Origin: Astragalus membranaceus
Taxonomy: Eukaryota > Streptophyta > Magnoliopsida > Fabales > Fabaceae
Direction of reading: 5' to 3'
Length of the DNA stretch: 64,000 nucleotides
Assembly (NCBI GenBank): GCA_039519185.1
Contig: CM076848.1
Location: 31,849,917-31,913,916, forward strand
The position numbers were made by a program, and so were the translations under genes. Below the pieces are notes generated by a model. That model did no database searches and was not told where the DNA came from. It saw only the letters and a list, made by a program, of their open reading frames with translations. Shown here piece after piece: positions 43,866-55,010 of this stretch; positions within the stretch are counted from its first letter, which is position 1; the number at the start of each line of letters is the position of its first letter.

Positions 43866-44491
43866 TGTGAATAAAGCAATATCAAAGCGGTCACCAAACT
43901 AACAAATAAAATTCAGGAAACCATACTAACAGCAGAAAACCGGTCGAGGTTGGGGAAATTTCAAGCTTCGACTTGGACAAGAATCTGCAATATGATCAAG
44001 AGAATTTCACAAATAGGTTCTTTGTTGGACATAATTTCTTAGAGAATATGCTTATACTAATGCCAAACTTTAGTTTTGCAATCAAAAGGAAAGGTAATAT
44101 TTATAATTAAGGCAACCATTTTTCTTAAATTCAAAATTTTTTTAGATAGGCAAAGTGGTTAGTAATTAGTGTGTTAGTTGTTAGAGGGGGGCAGTAGGGT
44201 TCGAACTTTGTACGCCTACGTTTTTCCACCAACTTGAGATGACCTTTAATATTTAAATTAATTTAATTTACATTTTTATCATTTTAATATATAATAAAAC
44301 AAAAAAAATAAAACAACACACTTCAGAAGTCGAAGTCACCCTGGGGGCGACTTCTGAACTGAATTTAAAAAAAAATTGCAAAACACAATACTGAAGTCGC
44401 TGCTACAGGGGGCGACTTCTGTGCTAAAAAAATTGCCTTACTTTAATATATAACTCACAATGTGTATTATTTTGGTATATAAATTTTTTTT

Positions 44492-45573
44492 GGCTAAATA
44501 GCACTTTTGGTCCTTTATCTTTGCTCTAGATTTCACTTTGGTCCTTTATCTTTTTTTGGTCCGTTTTGGTCCTTTATCTTTTATTTTCGTTTCACTTTGG
44601 TCATTTATCTTTTTTTTGGTCCGTTTTGGTCCTTTATGTTTCATTTTCGTTTCATTTTGGTCCCTTACATTATTATTTAATTCAATTAAAACATTAAAAC
44701 AATTAAAACAATTAAAACAAAATTATTTTAAAACAATTCTGGAAACTGAAGCAAACACCACCACCCACCACCGTCCACCACCACCCACCACCGCCAACCA
44801 CCATCCACCACCGTCCACCACCACCCACCAAACAGATCTGGAAACGGAAATGGAAGAAGCATCGTTTTTGTAGCTTATTGATGAAGTTGAGGATATTATG
44901 GAAGAGGGTGGGAACATTGTGGACTATCATGGCTGTGATTTCTTTCCTAAGCGATGGTTTGGTGCTGTTGTTGAAAGTTAATTTTGCTATTCTATTTTAT
45001 GTTTCATCATCAACTTACTTTCTCCATCTGTGTGACAGAGGGTACAAAAATTCAAAGCTTTCCAACAATGTTGAATGTGAAATCTTTCAAGTTGAGGATT
45101 CGTTTTTAGATCTGATTTCGATTCAGATTCCCACAAAATTCGTATTAAGATTCGTTTTTAGATCTGATTTCGATTCAGATTCTTTTTTTTTTTGGAAAAA
45201 AATCCCCGATCTGCATCGTTTTGATTAATCTAGATTCGTTTTTTCTGGAAAAAATTTCCAGATTCAGATTCAGATTCATTTTTTCTGGAAAAAGAAAATC
45301 CAAATTTAGGATTTCGTTTTGATTCGCATACAAAACGCAAAAATAATGCAAACAGATCTTCAATCAAAACGTTGTTGTTGTTGAATTATGGAAACGAAGA
45401 GGATGATGTATGATGATACGAAGAAGATGAACTATACAGATAATGATGTTTTAAATATTGTTTTAAAATAATTTTGTTTTAATTGTTTTAATTGTTTTAA
45501 TGTTTTAATTGAATTAAATAATAACGTGAGGGACCAAAATGAAACGAAAATGAACCAAAAGTGCTATTTAGCC
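44492..45573. mobile_element. Nested Pack-MULE (1082 bp)
   Basis: The ends are GGCTAAATAGCACTTTTGGT and its complement, followed by subterminal repeats of TTTTGGTCCTTTATC. It sits in a T-run of the outer element's right arm (8 T on the left, 12 T on the right), consistent with an 8-9 bp all-T duplication. The interior has a CCACCACCC repeat (about 44756-44830) and host-derived sequence (see the AK6 fragment). A 34-bp phrase GATTCGTTTTTAGATCTGAT is duplicated at 45098 and 45148. Confidence 0.82.
44874..45095 (+). pseudogene. AK6: Captured adenylate kinase isoenzyme 6 (AK6/Fap7) fragment
   Basis: The plus strand reads LIDEVEDIMEEGGNIVDYHG and CDFFPKRWFGAVVES (44874-44978). This is the NMP-binding side of AK6, whose family form is VDYHGCDFFPERWF. 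After about 60 bp ending in an acceptor-like TGTGTGACAG the AK6 reading resumes with RGYKNSKLSNNVECEIFQV (about 45038-45094; family form RGY..KL..NIECEIFQV). The exon between (LQTDNSVLYDRLTK in relatives) is missing. The Walker A loop and C-terminus are also absent, so it cannot be an active kinase. It is retained with intron sequence, so it was captured from genomic DNA and not from mRNA. AK6 is a nuclear ATPase/adenylate kinase of ribosome maturation. Confidence 0.85.
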
Positions 45574-48043
45574 TTTTTTTTTTTTACCCCACAATCGTTT
45601 TTTGCCGCGGGAATCAAGAATGGTAAAAATCGAATGAGAAACAAAGAGAAAGAAACAGAGACGACGGGAATCAAGAATTCTGAAGAGAAGCGTCTTCTGC
45701 TTCGCGCTTAGCATTCCGATCCCCATTTTTTCGCTGTTGGTAACATATTACGTCTTTATACAATTCTTTTATCTTTTTCCTTTGCTATTTGCTTTGATGA
45801 TCTCGTGTTGCACATTTTCTTGGACACCCATTTCAATTTTGATCAGTTTTCAATTCAATTTTCCCAAACCCAAATGAGCCTTTCCGCTTCGTAATTCGCT
45901 AATGTCTTTTATTATTATGATCTTGTCAAGTTCTGCTTGGGTTCCCCGTTTTCGTTGTTAAAGTTTGCATCTTTCTTTTTTTCTATCTTGATTCTTGAAA
46001 CTTCTGATCGTGTAGGCATATGCTGAAGTGAAAAACCTTTGCTGGGAGGAGTGAGAAATTACTGTTCTTTTTATCAGAGTTGCTCTAAGTGATTGCTACG
46101 CCCGGTATCCTCTTGCCTCAGTCACACTTTTACCCTTCATTGCATACTTGTCAAAATGTTAATATGATGCATAATGAGTATCTTTCTTGGGTTTGAATAA
46201 TTACAGCTTATCTGCATATTTTTAGTTTCTTGTAAACCCTATATCAATGGTATTAGGATTAGGAAGCAGCATTTAACCACAAACCAAAAAATATTATAAG
46301 AATTAAACGTGTTATCAATATATTTAATGAAATTGGAATCCTAGGTTGTTTGTTTAAGTGATATATAGCAGCATTAATGGCATAAGGATTCTGGTCGTTA
46401 CTAGAACTGATGTAGGAACACAGAAAACTTGTAGAACTAGGTGGAATTGCAACTATATACATAGGTTCATGGAAGATAGAATACTGACCTAACAATGGAT
46501 TTGACAATCCCAAGTAATAATTCCACCTTGCTCAACTGTGGTTATTGAGTGCAGAAAATGCTGGGAGATACCACCTCATCTGATATGGATTCGCTTGTTT
46601 CAACATCTCAAGGAATATTTCCAACGTCAAGGATCGGAAATTGGAGCCTCCTCTTCTCTTTTGCGTCCCGATGGAGATATGCATGACGCTGATGAAACCG
46701 ATTTGCTCTCAATATCATGGAATCAGGACTATGGTTGCTTTGCTGCTGGAACAAGTCATGGTTTTCGTGTCTATAATTGTGAATCTTTCAAAGAAACTTT
46801 CAGACGTGATTTAAAAAGTGGCGGTTTTAAAAATGTAGAGATGCTGTTCCGCTCCAATATTCTAGCACTTGTTGGTGCTAAATCTAATTCCGATTACCCA
46901 CCCAATAAAGTTTTGGTTTCGAATGATTATCAGAACAGATGCATTGGTGAATTCAAATTTAGGTCCGAAGTTCGTGGAGTGAAATTGAGACGCGATCGAA
47001 TTGTAGTTGTTCTTGAGCACTGATATATGTTTATAATTTCCCGGAGTTGAAGCTTCTTCATCAAATTGAGACTTTGGCAAATCCTAGGGGGCTTTGCTGT
47101 CTTTTGCACGATTCAAATACTTTTGTTTTGGCTTGTCCTTGTCGTCAGAGAGGACAAGTTCGAGTTGAGCATTTTAGACTGAATGTGACAAAATTAATCA
47201 ATGCTCATGATTCCCAAGTTGCATGCTTCACTCTGACAGTGGATGGGCTCCTTCTTGCATCTGCTGTGTGAAGGGAACTTTGATTAGAATCTTCAATACA
47301 ATGGATGGATCTCGTTTACAAGAAGTAGGTTGCGCTACAACATGGATTTAATCGCTGTGATTAACATTATTTTGTCTAATTTTCTGCTTTGTATTTTCCT
47401 TTTCCAGGAATTTTTATTTTCATGTTCAGTCATCCATTTTCTCTTTCTTGTAGGTCAGAAGAGGAGTGTCCAGTGCTTGTCAGCATCAAGTGACAAAGGT
47501 ACTATTCATATATACAACCTGAGAGTGAGTGTGTTTGGGGAGTATAGCATAACACATCCAAATGCTGTTCAAGGGCGTTCACTAGTTCATCAGAATTCTT
47601 CAACTTCCTTAGATCCCCTTGATTTCTCCAAATACTGGTGCCAACCCCAACTCATCACTATCTTTCCTGAGAGGTAAACTTGTTTTTCTTATCCACTGTG
47701 GAGCACTTTTATTATAATTTGGAGATTCATTCGTTTTGAGCAAATGACCTATTTGAGCATCTATCCTGTCCAAGGAGCTACAATTTTACATCTTCCCTAG
47801 TAGAACCCATATTTTTAAGGATGTTCTCTAAATCAACTCATGGTTCTGAAGCTTATTTTCAATTGCATGATATTTATGGTATATATTTGTTTTTTTGTTC
47901 TTAGTTTTTTTCCCTGATAACATTGTAGGGGTTCTGCCAAAATATTTTAGTTCAGAATGGTCATTTGCACAGTTTCGCTTGCCTGAAAACACTAAATTTA
48001 TCGTGGCATTTGGATCTCAGAACATTGTCCTAATTGCTGGCAT

Positions 48044-48277
48044 TATGAGGATATGATATTTTCATCAACTGTATTTGTAATATAGTCTATTAGTTACAAT
48101 GTACATCAGTTAACTATCTCTAGTTAGTCTGACTACATTCAGTTAGTCTAAGAGTTAGTCTAGTAACTAACTCACCCTCTTGTAACTGACTGAGACTCTC
48201 CTATATAAGATCTCAGATTGTATTCTGTTTGTAATCAATGAAACAGTTAGTCTTTCACTCATTCTGTTACTCTGATA
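48044..48277 (+). mobile_element. 5' LTR of copia B
   Basis: A 234-bp LTR with a TATA box CTATATAAG at about 48201-48209. The last bases CTCTGATA abut the primer-binding site TGGTATCCAGAGC (48278), complementary to initiator tRNA-Met with one extra base. Confidence 0.9.
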
Positions 48278-48599
48278 TGGTATCCAGAGCGTGGTAGTCA
48301 AAAACGCGTTTTGGGTCGTATAATCGCACGATTTTTCGAATATACAAGCCTTCAACGATTAGGAGTATGGACGGAATCGCTTTTTGGTGGAATTGTGTGG
48401 AATTGTGTGGAATCGCTGCTAAAAAACGTGAAATCGTTTGATCTAAGATGTTTGTGCGATTCTGGTTTGGGAAGAAATTGTTGCTTCCCGTTTTCGGTGG
48501 AGAAGAACAGTGGCGGCGCACTAGGGTTTTGCTTCACTGTGATGCGTGTTTGGCTCTGGTTTTCGGGTTAAGAAGATGACTGGTTTTCATCTTTCACGC

Positions 48600-48800
48600 G
48601 GGTTAGGGTTAGAAGATAACCCAACTAGGTTTACAACGGGTCAATTTTTTTTTATAAGCAACGTTAGTGGGGTTGGGGGATTGTTAGTTTCTGGGGTTTG
48701 AACCCCGGGACCTCCTTGCACTCTTTTGGTGCACTCATTCGGTATCCCTTAGTTCACTAACTGCACTCCTTCTGAACTTAATATGCCTAGAAAATAGTGC
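48600..48800 (-). mobile_element. SINE-like insertion in the copia B leader (tentative)
   Basis: On minus there is an A-box-like TAGTGAACTAAG, then about 50 bases later a B-box-like GGTTCAAACCC, and further downstream an A-rich tail (TTATAAAAAAAAATT). This is the layout of a tRNA-derived SINE. Flanking duplications were not identified. A similar GGGTTCGAAC word occurs at about 44199. It could instead be a degraded fragment of another repeat. Confidence 0.35.
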
Positions 48801-49280
48801 TTTTTATTGAAAAAGGGTTACAGCTGGCAGAACTTAACTGCTCTTATTATTGTTTTGGTAAAAAAAACTGCTATTATTACTGCAGTAAAATAAAACTACT
48901 ATTACTGCTTTTTTGTTTTGAAAAAAAAGAAACTGTCCACTACACCACTCACTGAGCGCACCTTTCTTCCTATTTCTCTCAAAATTCTCTGCGCTTCTTT
49001 TCTTTCTCTTGACATTCTGCGCACCTTTCTTCTCTTTCTCATCCAATAGCTTTAAAACGCTAATGCCCTCTCTCTGGCTTTCAGTATTTCTTATACATTG
49101 AACCCACTACACCACTCACTCTCTCCTGCGTATTTCATCACAATTCTTCCTTCTTTTCTTTTCAAATTTCCCTGCACACATTTCATCTATTTCTTACACT
49201 ATGAACTTTAATTTATCTAAGTATTTTATAAGCATATATAAAATTTAAAGTTCTAGTTTTCTTACTTGTGCTATTTTATA

Positions 49281-49323
<43 letters not shown>

Positions 49324-49468
49324 CAGTTTTATAAATTTGTATAATCTTACGATTAGTGTTACGATTCTACGGTTTTGCGAGCTTACCTCCCCTTTCCGAT
49401 ATGTGTAAAATCTAGTGTTTAACTACCTTGATCCAGAGCTTTCTGATCCAATTTTTCCTTTTTGCCAA

Positions 49469-50600
49469 ATGGCTTCCGTCAACAATGAACCACCGCCGCC
49501 GGTTGGTGCTCCGGTTTCGATTGCTCAATCAACGTCGCGCTCTGATGCGAGCTCTGGTAGCACTACTGCACCAAAAATCAAAGAATTCCGCCACAAGATT
49601 ACTGAGAAATTTCACGAAGAGAACTTCGTGTTGTGGCGTCAACAAGTAGAGCCGGTGATCAAAGCACCCCGCCTTCATCACTTCCTCGTTGCTTCTCGCA
49701 TTCCTCCTCGCTTCCTCAGTGAACATGATATGGCGCTTGAATAGGAGAATCCTACGTATCAACTGTGGGAAGCGCAAGATCAAATGCTTCTTTCGTGGCT
49801 TCAAACCACTCTATCCACTGGCGTTCAAGCACGAGTTGTTGACGGCGTACACTCGTTTGACTCTGGGAGAAGATCTTCGCTTATTTTCAGAAATTAGGGC
49901 AAACAAAGGTACATCAACTGAGAACTGAAATCCGCACGACGACGCTTGAGAATCGCACTGTTGAAGAATATCTTGCGAAGATCAAATCCCTAGTTGACGC
50001 ACTTGCCTCGATCGGAGATTCCGTCTCCTCTCGCAATCATCTTGACGCGATTTTTGACGGATTACCATGGGCGTACGATCCGATCATCTTGATCATTGAA
50101 AGCAGATTTGATGATGATGTTTCCGTTGAAGAAGCCGAAGCACTATTGCTAGGTCAAGAAATCCGTCTTCAGAGGTATGCAAACAGAATTCAACAGATTC
50201 TGCTACTGTGCTCCTAACTCAAACTCAAACTCAATCTCAACAGAAATCATCTTCTCAAACCTCTGATGTGCCTGCTAATGCTGATAACGCCTCTGGTTTT
50301 GATGCTCAGCACACTCAGGGATTTCGCTACCGTGGCAGAGGCCGTGGTCGTGGTGGACGTGCTCAGATTCAATGTCAAGTCTGTAACCATTTTGGTCATT
50401 CTACTGCCAATTGGTATGACAGGTTTAATCAGTACTACAAACCTAATGTGCCTCAACAAAACTATAATCCATATGCCTATGTGAGACCTCAAGCTCCGCC
50501 ACTTAATGCTCCACCAAATCAGTGGACAACGCCTACCACACCTCAACAACAACCTGCACTGGCCACTGCTCTAATGGTCAACACACCTCAAAACTAAAAC
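49469..50600 (+). pseudogene. Copia B Gag
   Basis: It starts with ATG at 49469 (MASVNNEPPPPVGAPVSIAQ). KITEKFHEENFVLWRQQVEP and LHHFLVASRIPPRFLSEHD match copia gag. A TAG at 49742-49744 and frameshifts break it. LENRTVEEYLAKIKSLVDAL-type sequence continues in other frames to about 50170. The last part (50208-50597) has GRGRGRGG and a zinc knuckle CQVCNHFGHSTANWYDRF, in which the usual final Cys is Trp, so the CCHC motif is damaged. A (TA)n microsatellite lies in the leader at 49287-49320. Confidence 0.85.
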
Positions 50601-50610
50601 CCTAACTTCT

Positions 50611-51780
50611 ATGGAGATACATCAGCATCCCTTCATGTCACCAACAATGGCCAGAACATCCATCACCCTCAATTCACTTGACACTCCAAGTCAAGTGTTT
50701 GTGGGCAATGGACAAGGTCTGCCAGTCCTGTCCTCTGGTTCTACTTCTTTCAACTCTCCTTTTAATCCAAATTTTAAGTTTCATTTGCATAATATGCTGC
50801 ATGTGCCCGGTATTACAAAAAATCTTATAAGTATTCACAAATTCCTTCGTGATAATCCTGTTTTTGTTGAATTCCATTTAAATGATTGTCTTATCAAATC
50901 CTAGGCTACACGTGAAGTGGTCTTACATGGACGTGCTGGCCTAGATAGTCTCTATGAATTCAAAGATCTGCTCTCACCAGCTGCTGGCTCTGCTAAGTCT
51001 GCTAATGTTGTCAACTCTGTTTTACATTCAGTTAGTCCATTTGTAAATAGTGCTACTGCACCTTCCCTTGTATCTGACTCTTTACATACTTGGCATTTAC
51101 GATTAGGCCACCCACATTTCAATACTTTGATACATGCCTTTAATCTTTGTAATATGCCAATGCCTAATAAAGATACTTCTCTTTTTTGTGATGCTTGTTG
51201 TGCTGGTAAATCACATAGATTACCTAGTTCATGGTCTGACACTATCTATCATGCACCACTAGAGTTAGTATACAGTGACCTTTGGGGAGCATCTCCAATG
51301 GCATCCTCCACTGGTTTCTATTACTACATAACCTTTGTGGATGCCTATTCATGTTTCACATGGTTTTATCTAATTAAATCTAAGTCTGAAACATTTGATA
51401 TTTTCAAACAATTTAAGGAAATGGCAGAACACTAAACTCAAGGCCATCCAAACTGATTGGGGAGGGGAATTCAAACCTCTTTCCAAGTATCTTGCTGATC
51501 TAGGTGTCATTCATAGGCTCATATGCCCTCACACACACCACCAAAATGTTCTAGTGGAGAGGAAACATAGACACGTTGTTGAACTTGGTCTCACTCTCCT
51601 ATTTCAAGCTAGGCTGCCTCTCTCATTTTGGGACCATGCTTTTTCTACTGCTGTTCATCTTATGAACAGGCTGCCTACCACTTCTCTCAATGGTGGAGTT
51701 CCCTTCCAAGTCCTCTATGGTTAGCTACCCAAATACTCATCCCTTAGAGCCTTTGGATGTAGTTGCTTCCTGTGTCTAAG
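50611..51780 (+). pseudogene. Copia B protease end and integrase
   Basis: 50611-50904 gives protease C-terminal sequence (LHNMLHVPGITKNLISIHKF). 50917-51435 gives TWHLRLGHPHFNTL and FCDACCAGKSHRLP (HHCC), then LELVYSDLWGASPM, FVDAYSCFTWFYLI and, after a shift near 51420, IQTDWGGEFKPL. The integrase continues to HHQNVLVERKHRHVVE and PLSFWDHAFSTAVHLMNRLP. Catalytic Asp, Asp and Glu are visible, but the second motif is DWGGEF instead of DGGGEF. Beyond 51730 the sequence to 52300 is a Pro/Thr/His-rich linker in broken frames. Confidence 0.85.
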
Positions 51781-52356
51781 ACCTTACAATGCTCGCAAAC
51801 TTGATTTTCGGTCTCATGAATGTGTCTTTTTGGGATATTCCTCATCTCACAAAGGCTACAAATGCTTGTCTCCTAATGGTCGCATCTATGTCTCCAAAGA
51901 TGTTATCTTCAATGAACACAAGTTCCCTTACAAATAGCTCTTTGAATCTCCTTCAACAACTTCACCCAAACCCTCACCAAACACCTCACAACCTACTGCC
52001 ACCATACCAACAATATCCTATCCACCTTAACCTAATCACCAGCCAGCCCAAGATTCAATTCAACCCTACCCATCTCATTTACATCATCCAACCCTACTAC
52101 TTCCCCTGCCTCACCCACTCACTCATCACCTGACTCTCCTTCATTTTCCTTCATGCAGCACCTACTACTAGCACCACCACTATATCTTCTAGCTCACCCA
52201 CACCAACCCCTCCACCACCTAACAAATACACATCCTATGCAAACTCGTGCCAAAAATGGCATTGTCAAGCCTAGATTTCATCCTACCCTTCTTCTCACTC
52301 ACATTGAGCCAAAAAGTGGGAAAACTGCCCTACAACAACCGGCATGACATTCTGCC

Positions 52357-52903
52357 ATGGCTGCCGAGTACACTGCCTTGATGAAAAATAATACATGGTC
52401 CCTTGTTCCTTTGCCTCCTGTTAAGGATGCTGTGGGATGCAAATGGGTATTTTGTGTCAAGGAGAATGCAGATGGCACTTTAAACAAGTATAAGGCACCG
52501 TTAGTTGCCAAAGGTTTCCACCAACAGCACGGGTTAGACTTTAATAAAAAATTCTCTCCGGTAATCAAACCTGTTACAATCAGAATTGTTCTCACTATGG
52601 CTCTCACTCACAAGTGGGATTTACATCAAATTGATGTAAACAATGCTTTCTTGAATGGTAATCTCACTGAAGAAGTGTACATGACACAACCTCGAGGGTT
52701 TGAAGCAACTGACAAGTCCCTTGTGTGTAAGCTCAACAAGACAATCTATGGCTTGAAGCAGGCGCCACACGCCTGGTTTGATAAACTGAAGAGTACACTG
52801 CTGCAGTTTGGCTTTAAAGCAAGTAAATGTGATACATCTCTCGTCACTTACAATCAACAGTCAACTTTGTCTACTTATTGGTCTATGTGGATGATATCAT
52901 CCT
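52357..52903 (+). pseudogene. Copia B reverse transcriptase, first part
   Basis: MAAEYTALMKNNTWSLVPLP, GCKWVFCVKENADGTLNKYK, LDFNKKFSPVIKPVTIRIVL, KWDLHQIDVNNAFLNGNLTE and LNKTIYGLKQAPHAWFDKLK follow the standard copia RT (RVT_2). The frame runs to the catalytic VYVDDI-type box at about 52883-52903. There copia C has entered between VDDII and LIGTSN. Confidence 0.9.
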
Positions 52904-53263
52904 TGTTGAGATGTGGTGTAAATAGTAGATTTATTTATGTGTATTCGGCCCAGGTCCGTTAGGTTTTCATATAGTATAGCCTATTTAAACTCATTAGTGC
53001 TTGTACTCTTTACACAACAATATATACAGTTAATAAGACGGAACTACAGCTGCTCTGTAGTCGCAGACGCAGATATTAGCCGAACTGCGTGACCAATATC
53101 GTCTCTCTATTCTTCGTCTCTATTGAACATGGTATCAAAGCCTATGATCACTGGGCCTGAAAACTTAGCCGTCGCGCCGTCACGCTATTGAACCCTAGTT
53201 GTTCTGTTGATTGTTCATCCTCAACGGCCCTAGGTGCTACGAAAGTCATACAGTCCCTTTCAG

Positions 53264-53418
53264 CCGTACGACGTCACTGTTCATTCCGTACGGAAGTCAC
53301 TGTTTATCCGTACGACGTTACTGTTCATCCGTACGACGGTCACTGTTTATCCGTACGGCGTTACTGTTCATTCGCGCGCCAGTCACTGTCCGTACGGCGT
53401 TACTGTTGATTCCGTACC
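53264..53418 (+). repeat. 21-22 bp repeats in the copia C leader
   Basis: About seven units of the form CCGTACGACGTTACTGTTCAT, with variants CGGCGTT, CGGAAGTC, GTTTAT and GTTGATT, lie between the primer site and the gag ATG (53475). Most units contain the palindrome CGTACG. The readings across it are not gag. Confidence 0.85.
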
Positions 53419-53474
53419 CACGCCTTTCTACTGCTCCTCTCTGATTGTGGTTAGCCTTCCCATTATTGTCAAAG

Positions 53475-55010
53475 ATGAGTTCAACTTCAGAAAAGGACCA
53501 AAACAAATCTGAATCGACAGGTAAGAGTCTCGTGTCTTATGCTTTCTCCGGCAATCCCTCTATAACAACGGAGAAACTCAATGGTGATAATTATTTGAAT
53601 TGGTCTGCCTCTGTCAAAATGTGGTTTATGGGACAAAGGCTTTTAGATCACCTCACTAAGAATTCTACAGATATTGGTAACGATTTGCGTGAAGATTGGG
53701 AACAAGCAGATTGTCAATTGGTATCTCTTTTGTGGCAATCCATTGAACCCTCCTTGCTGGTCCATTATCGTTCATACACCACTTGTTATGATATTTGGCA
53801 GAAGGCTAAGAATGTTTATTCTAATGATATCCAGCGTCTCTATGGTGTTATTCATAATTTAGCCACCCTTCAGATGACAGAAGATAACATCATGACATAT
53901 GCTAATAAAGCTCAGTCAGCAGCAAATGAGTTCAAGCTCCTTGTGACCGACAATGACCCGAAGAAGATGCTTGAAAAACTAAATAATGTGTGTATGATCT
54001 AATGGGTGTTCGCGGTGCGGTTTGGTTCGGTTTTGAGATAAAAGGTGAACCGGACCGCAAGATAAAACTACATGTGGTTTGGTTTGGTTCGGTTGACTTC
54101 CTAAAATAAAACCTGAACCAAACCAAACCAAACTAATGCGGTTTGGATTGGTTCGGTTGGTTCGGTTTTTTTCAAGACAAAACATAATTTAAAACGAAGT
54201 TAAAATTAACTAACATAAAAAATGGCTAACATAAATCTTTAAGAAAAAATCTACTCAAATATATGTAATATATAAATTACGCTCTTTTAATTCTTTTAAG
54301 ATAGTTAAGACAACGTTTAAAATAATTTGAATTAAATATTTTATTGTAGTTTTTAAATATAGCATAACAATATAGATTGTCTGTAAGTGAGTCAACGAAT
54401 TAATTGTATTTGGGCTAGTAAGTGAGTGAGAGTTGGGTTTTAGTTGCATTTGGGCTAGTAAGTTAGTAAGGAAGGTTGTAAGTCAATAAGTCTTAGTGTT
54501 ACTTGCGGTTTGGTTTGGTTTGGTTCGGTTTCAATAATCAAAACCGCGAATCGAACCAAACCGCGCGGCGCAATGAAAAAAAGAACCGAACGAAACCAAT
54601 AAGAAGCGGTTTTTTGCGGTTTTCGGTTTGGTTTGGTTCAGTTTGCGATTTTCTATTGGTTTGGTTCGGTTTTTAACACCTCTGTGATCTATGTTCTTCA
54701 TGGCCTCCATCAAAAGTATGAGTCAGTACGGAGCAACATTCTTTCTGCATCAAACATTCCCTCAACAGAGGATCTTATCAGGCGTCTCATACGTCTTCCT
54801 GGATTGGAAGGAACTGGAGGGAATGGATCTCAGACTAACATAGAATCTTCTGCTCTTGTTTCCAATTTTGCAGGTCGTGGGGGACGCGGTCGTGGTCGTG
54901 GGGGTGGTTGAGGAGGTCGTGTCGGAGGACGTCTTCAATGCACTTATTGTAAGAAACTTGGTCATACTGAAGACAAGTGTTATTCCCTTCATGGCTTTCC
55001 AGAGAAACCA
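53475..55010 (+). pseudogene. Copia C Gag, interrupted by a hAT-like element
   Basis: It starts with ATG at 53475 (MSSTSEKDQNKSESTGKSLV). ITTEKLNGDNYLNWSASVKM is the N-terminal gag motif, then VSLLWQSIEPSLLVHYRSYT and DIWQKAKNVYSN. The frame runs to LNNVCMI at 54001, is interrupted at 54002-54684, and resumes as YVLHGLHQKYESVRSNILSA. A GRGGRGRGRGGG stretch ends in TGA at 54909-54911, after which the CCHC knuckle CTYCKKLGHTEDKC reads on. Without the insertion the frame is continuous through the target site, so the insertion came after this copy was made. Confidence 0.9.
54002..54684. mobile_element. hAT-like element (683 bp) in copia C gag
   Basis: The left end is ATGGGTGTTCGCGGTGCGG and the complement of the right end is CAGAGGTGTTAAAAACCGAA. 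Subterminal GGTTTGGTTCGG repeats run in both orientations. TGATCTA is duplicated (53995-54001 and 54685-54691; the eighth base of a hAT-type duplication differs). No transposase; the centre is AT-rich. Confidence 0.82.

Larger units (their letters stand above)
42608..45606. mobile_element. Mutator-like element with long inverted repeats (2999 bp)
   Basis: The left end is GGCAAAAAAACCATTGTGGGG and the complement of the right end GGCAAAAAACGATTGTGGGG. Discounting a nested element in the right arm, the inverted similarity extends about 235 bp (42608-42845 against 44255-44491 plus 45574-45606), including the words AGAAGTCGCCCCC and its complement. Flanks ACGGGAATC (42599-42607) and GCGGGAATC (45607-45615) match at 8 of 9 bases. 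No transposase. It carries a captured coiled-coil gene fragment, so it is a Pack-MULE-type element. Confidence 0.8.

Noticed and set aside
53188..53512. Overlapping open frames in three phases
   Set aside because: They arise from the 21-22 bp leader repeats of copia C upstream of the real gag start.
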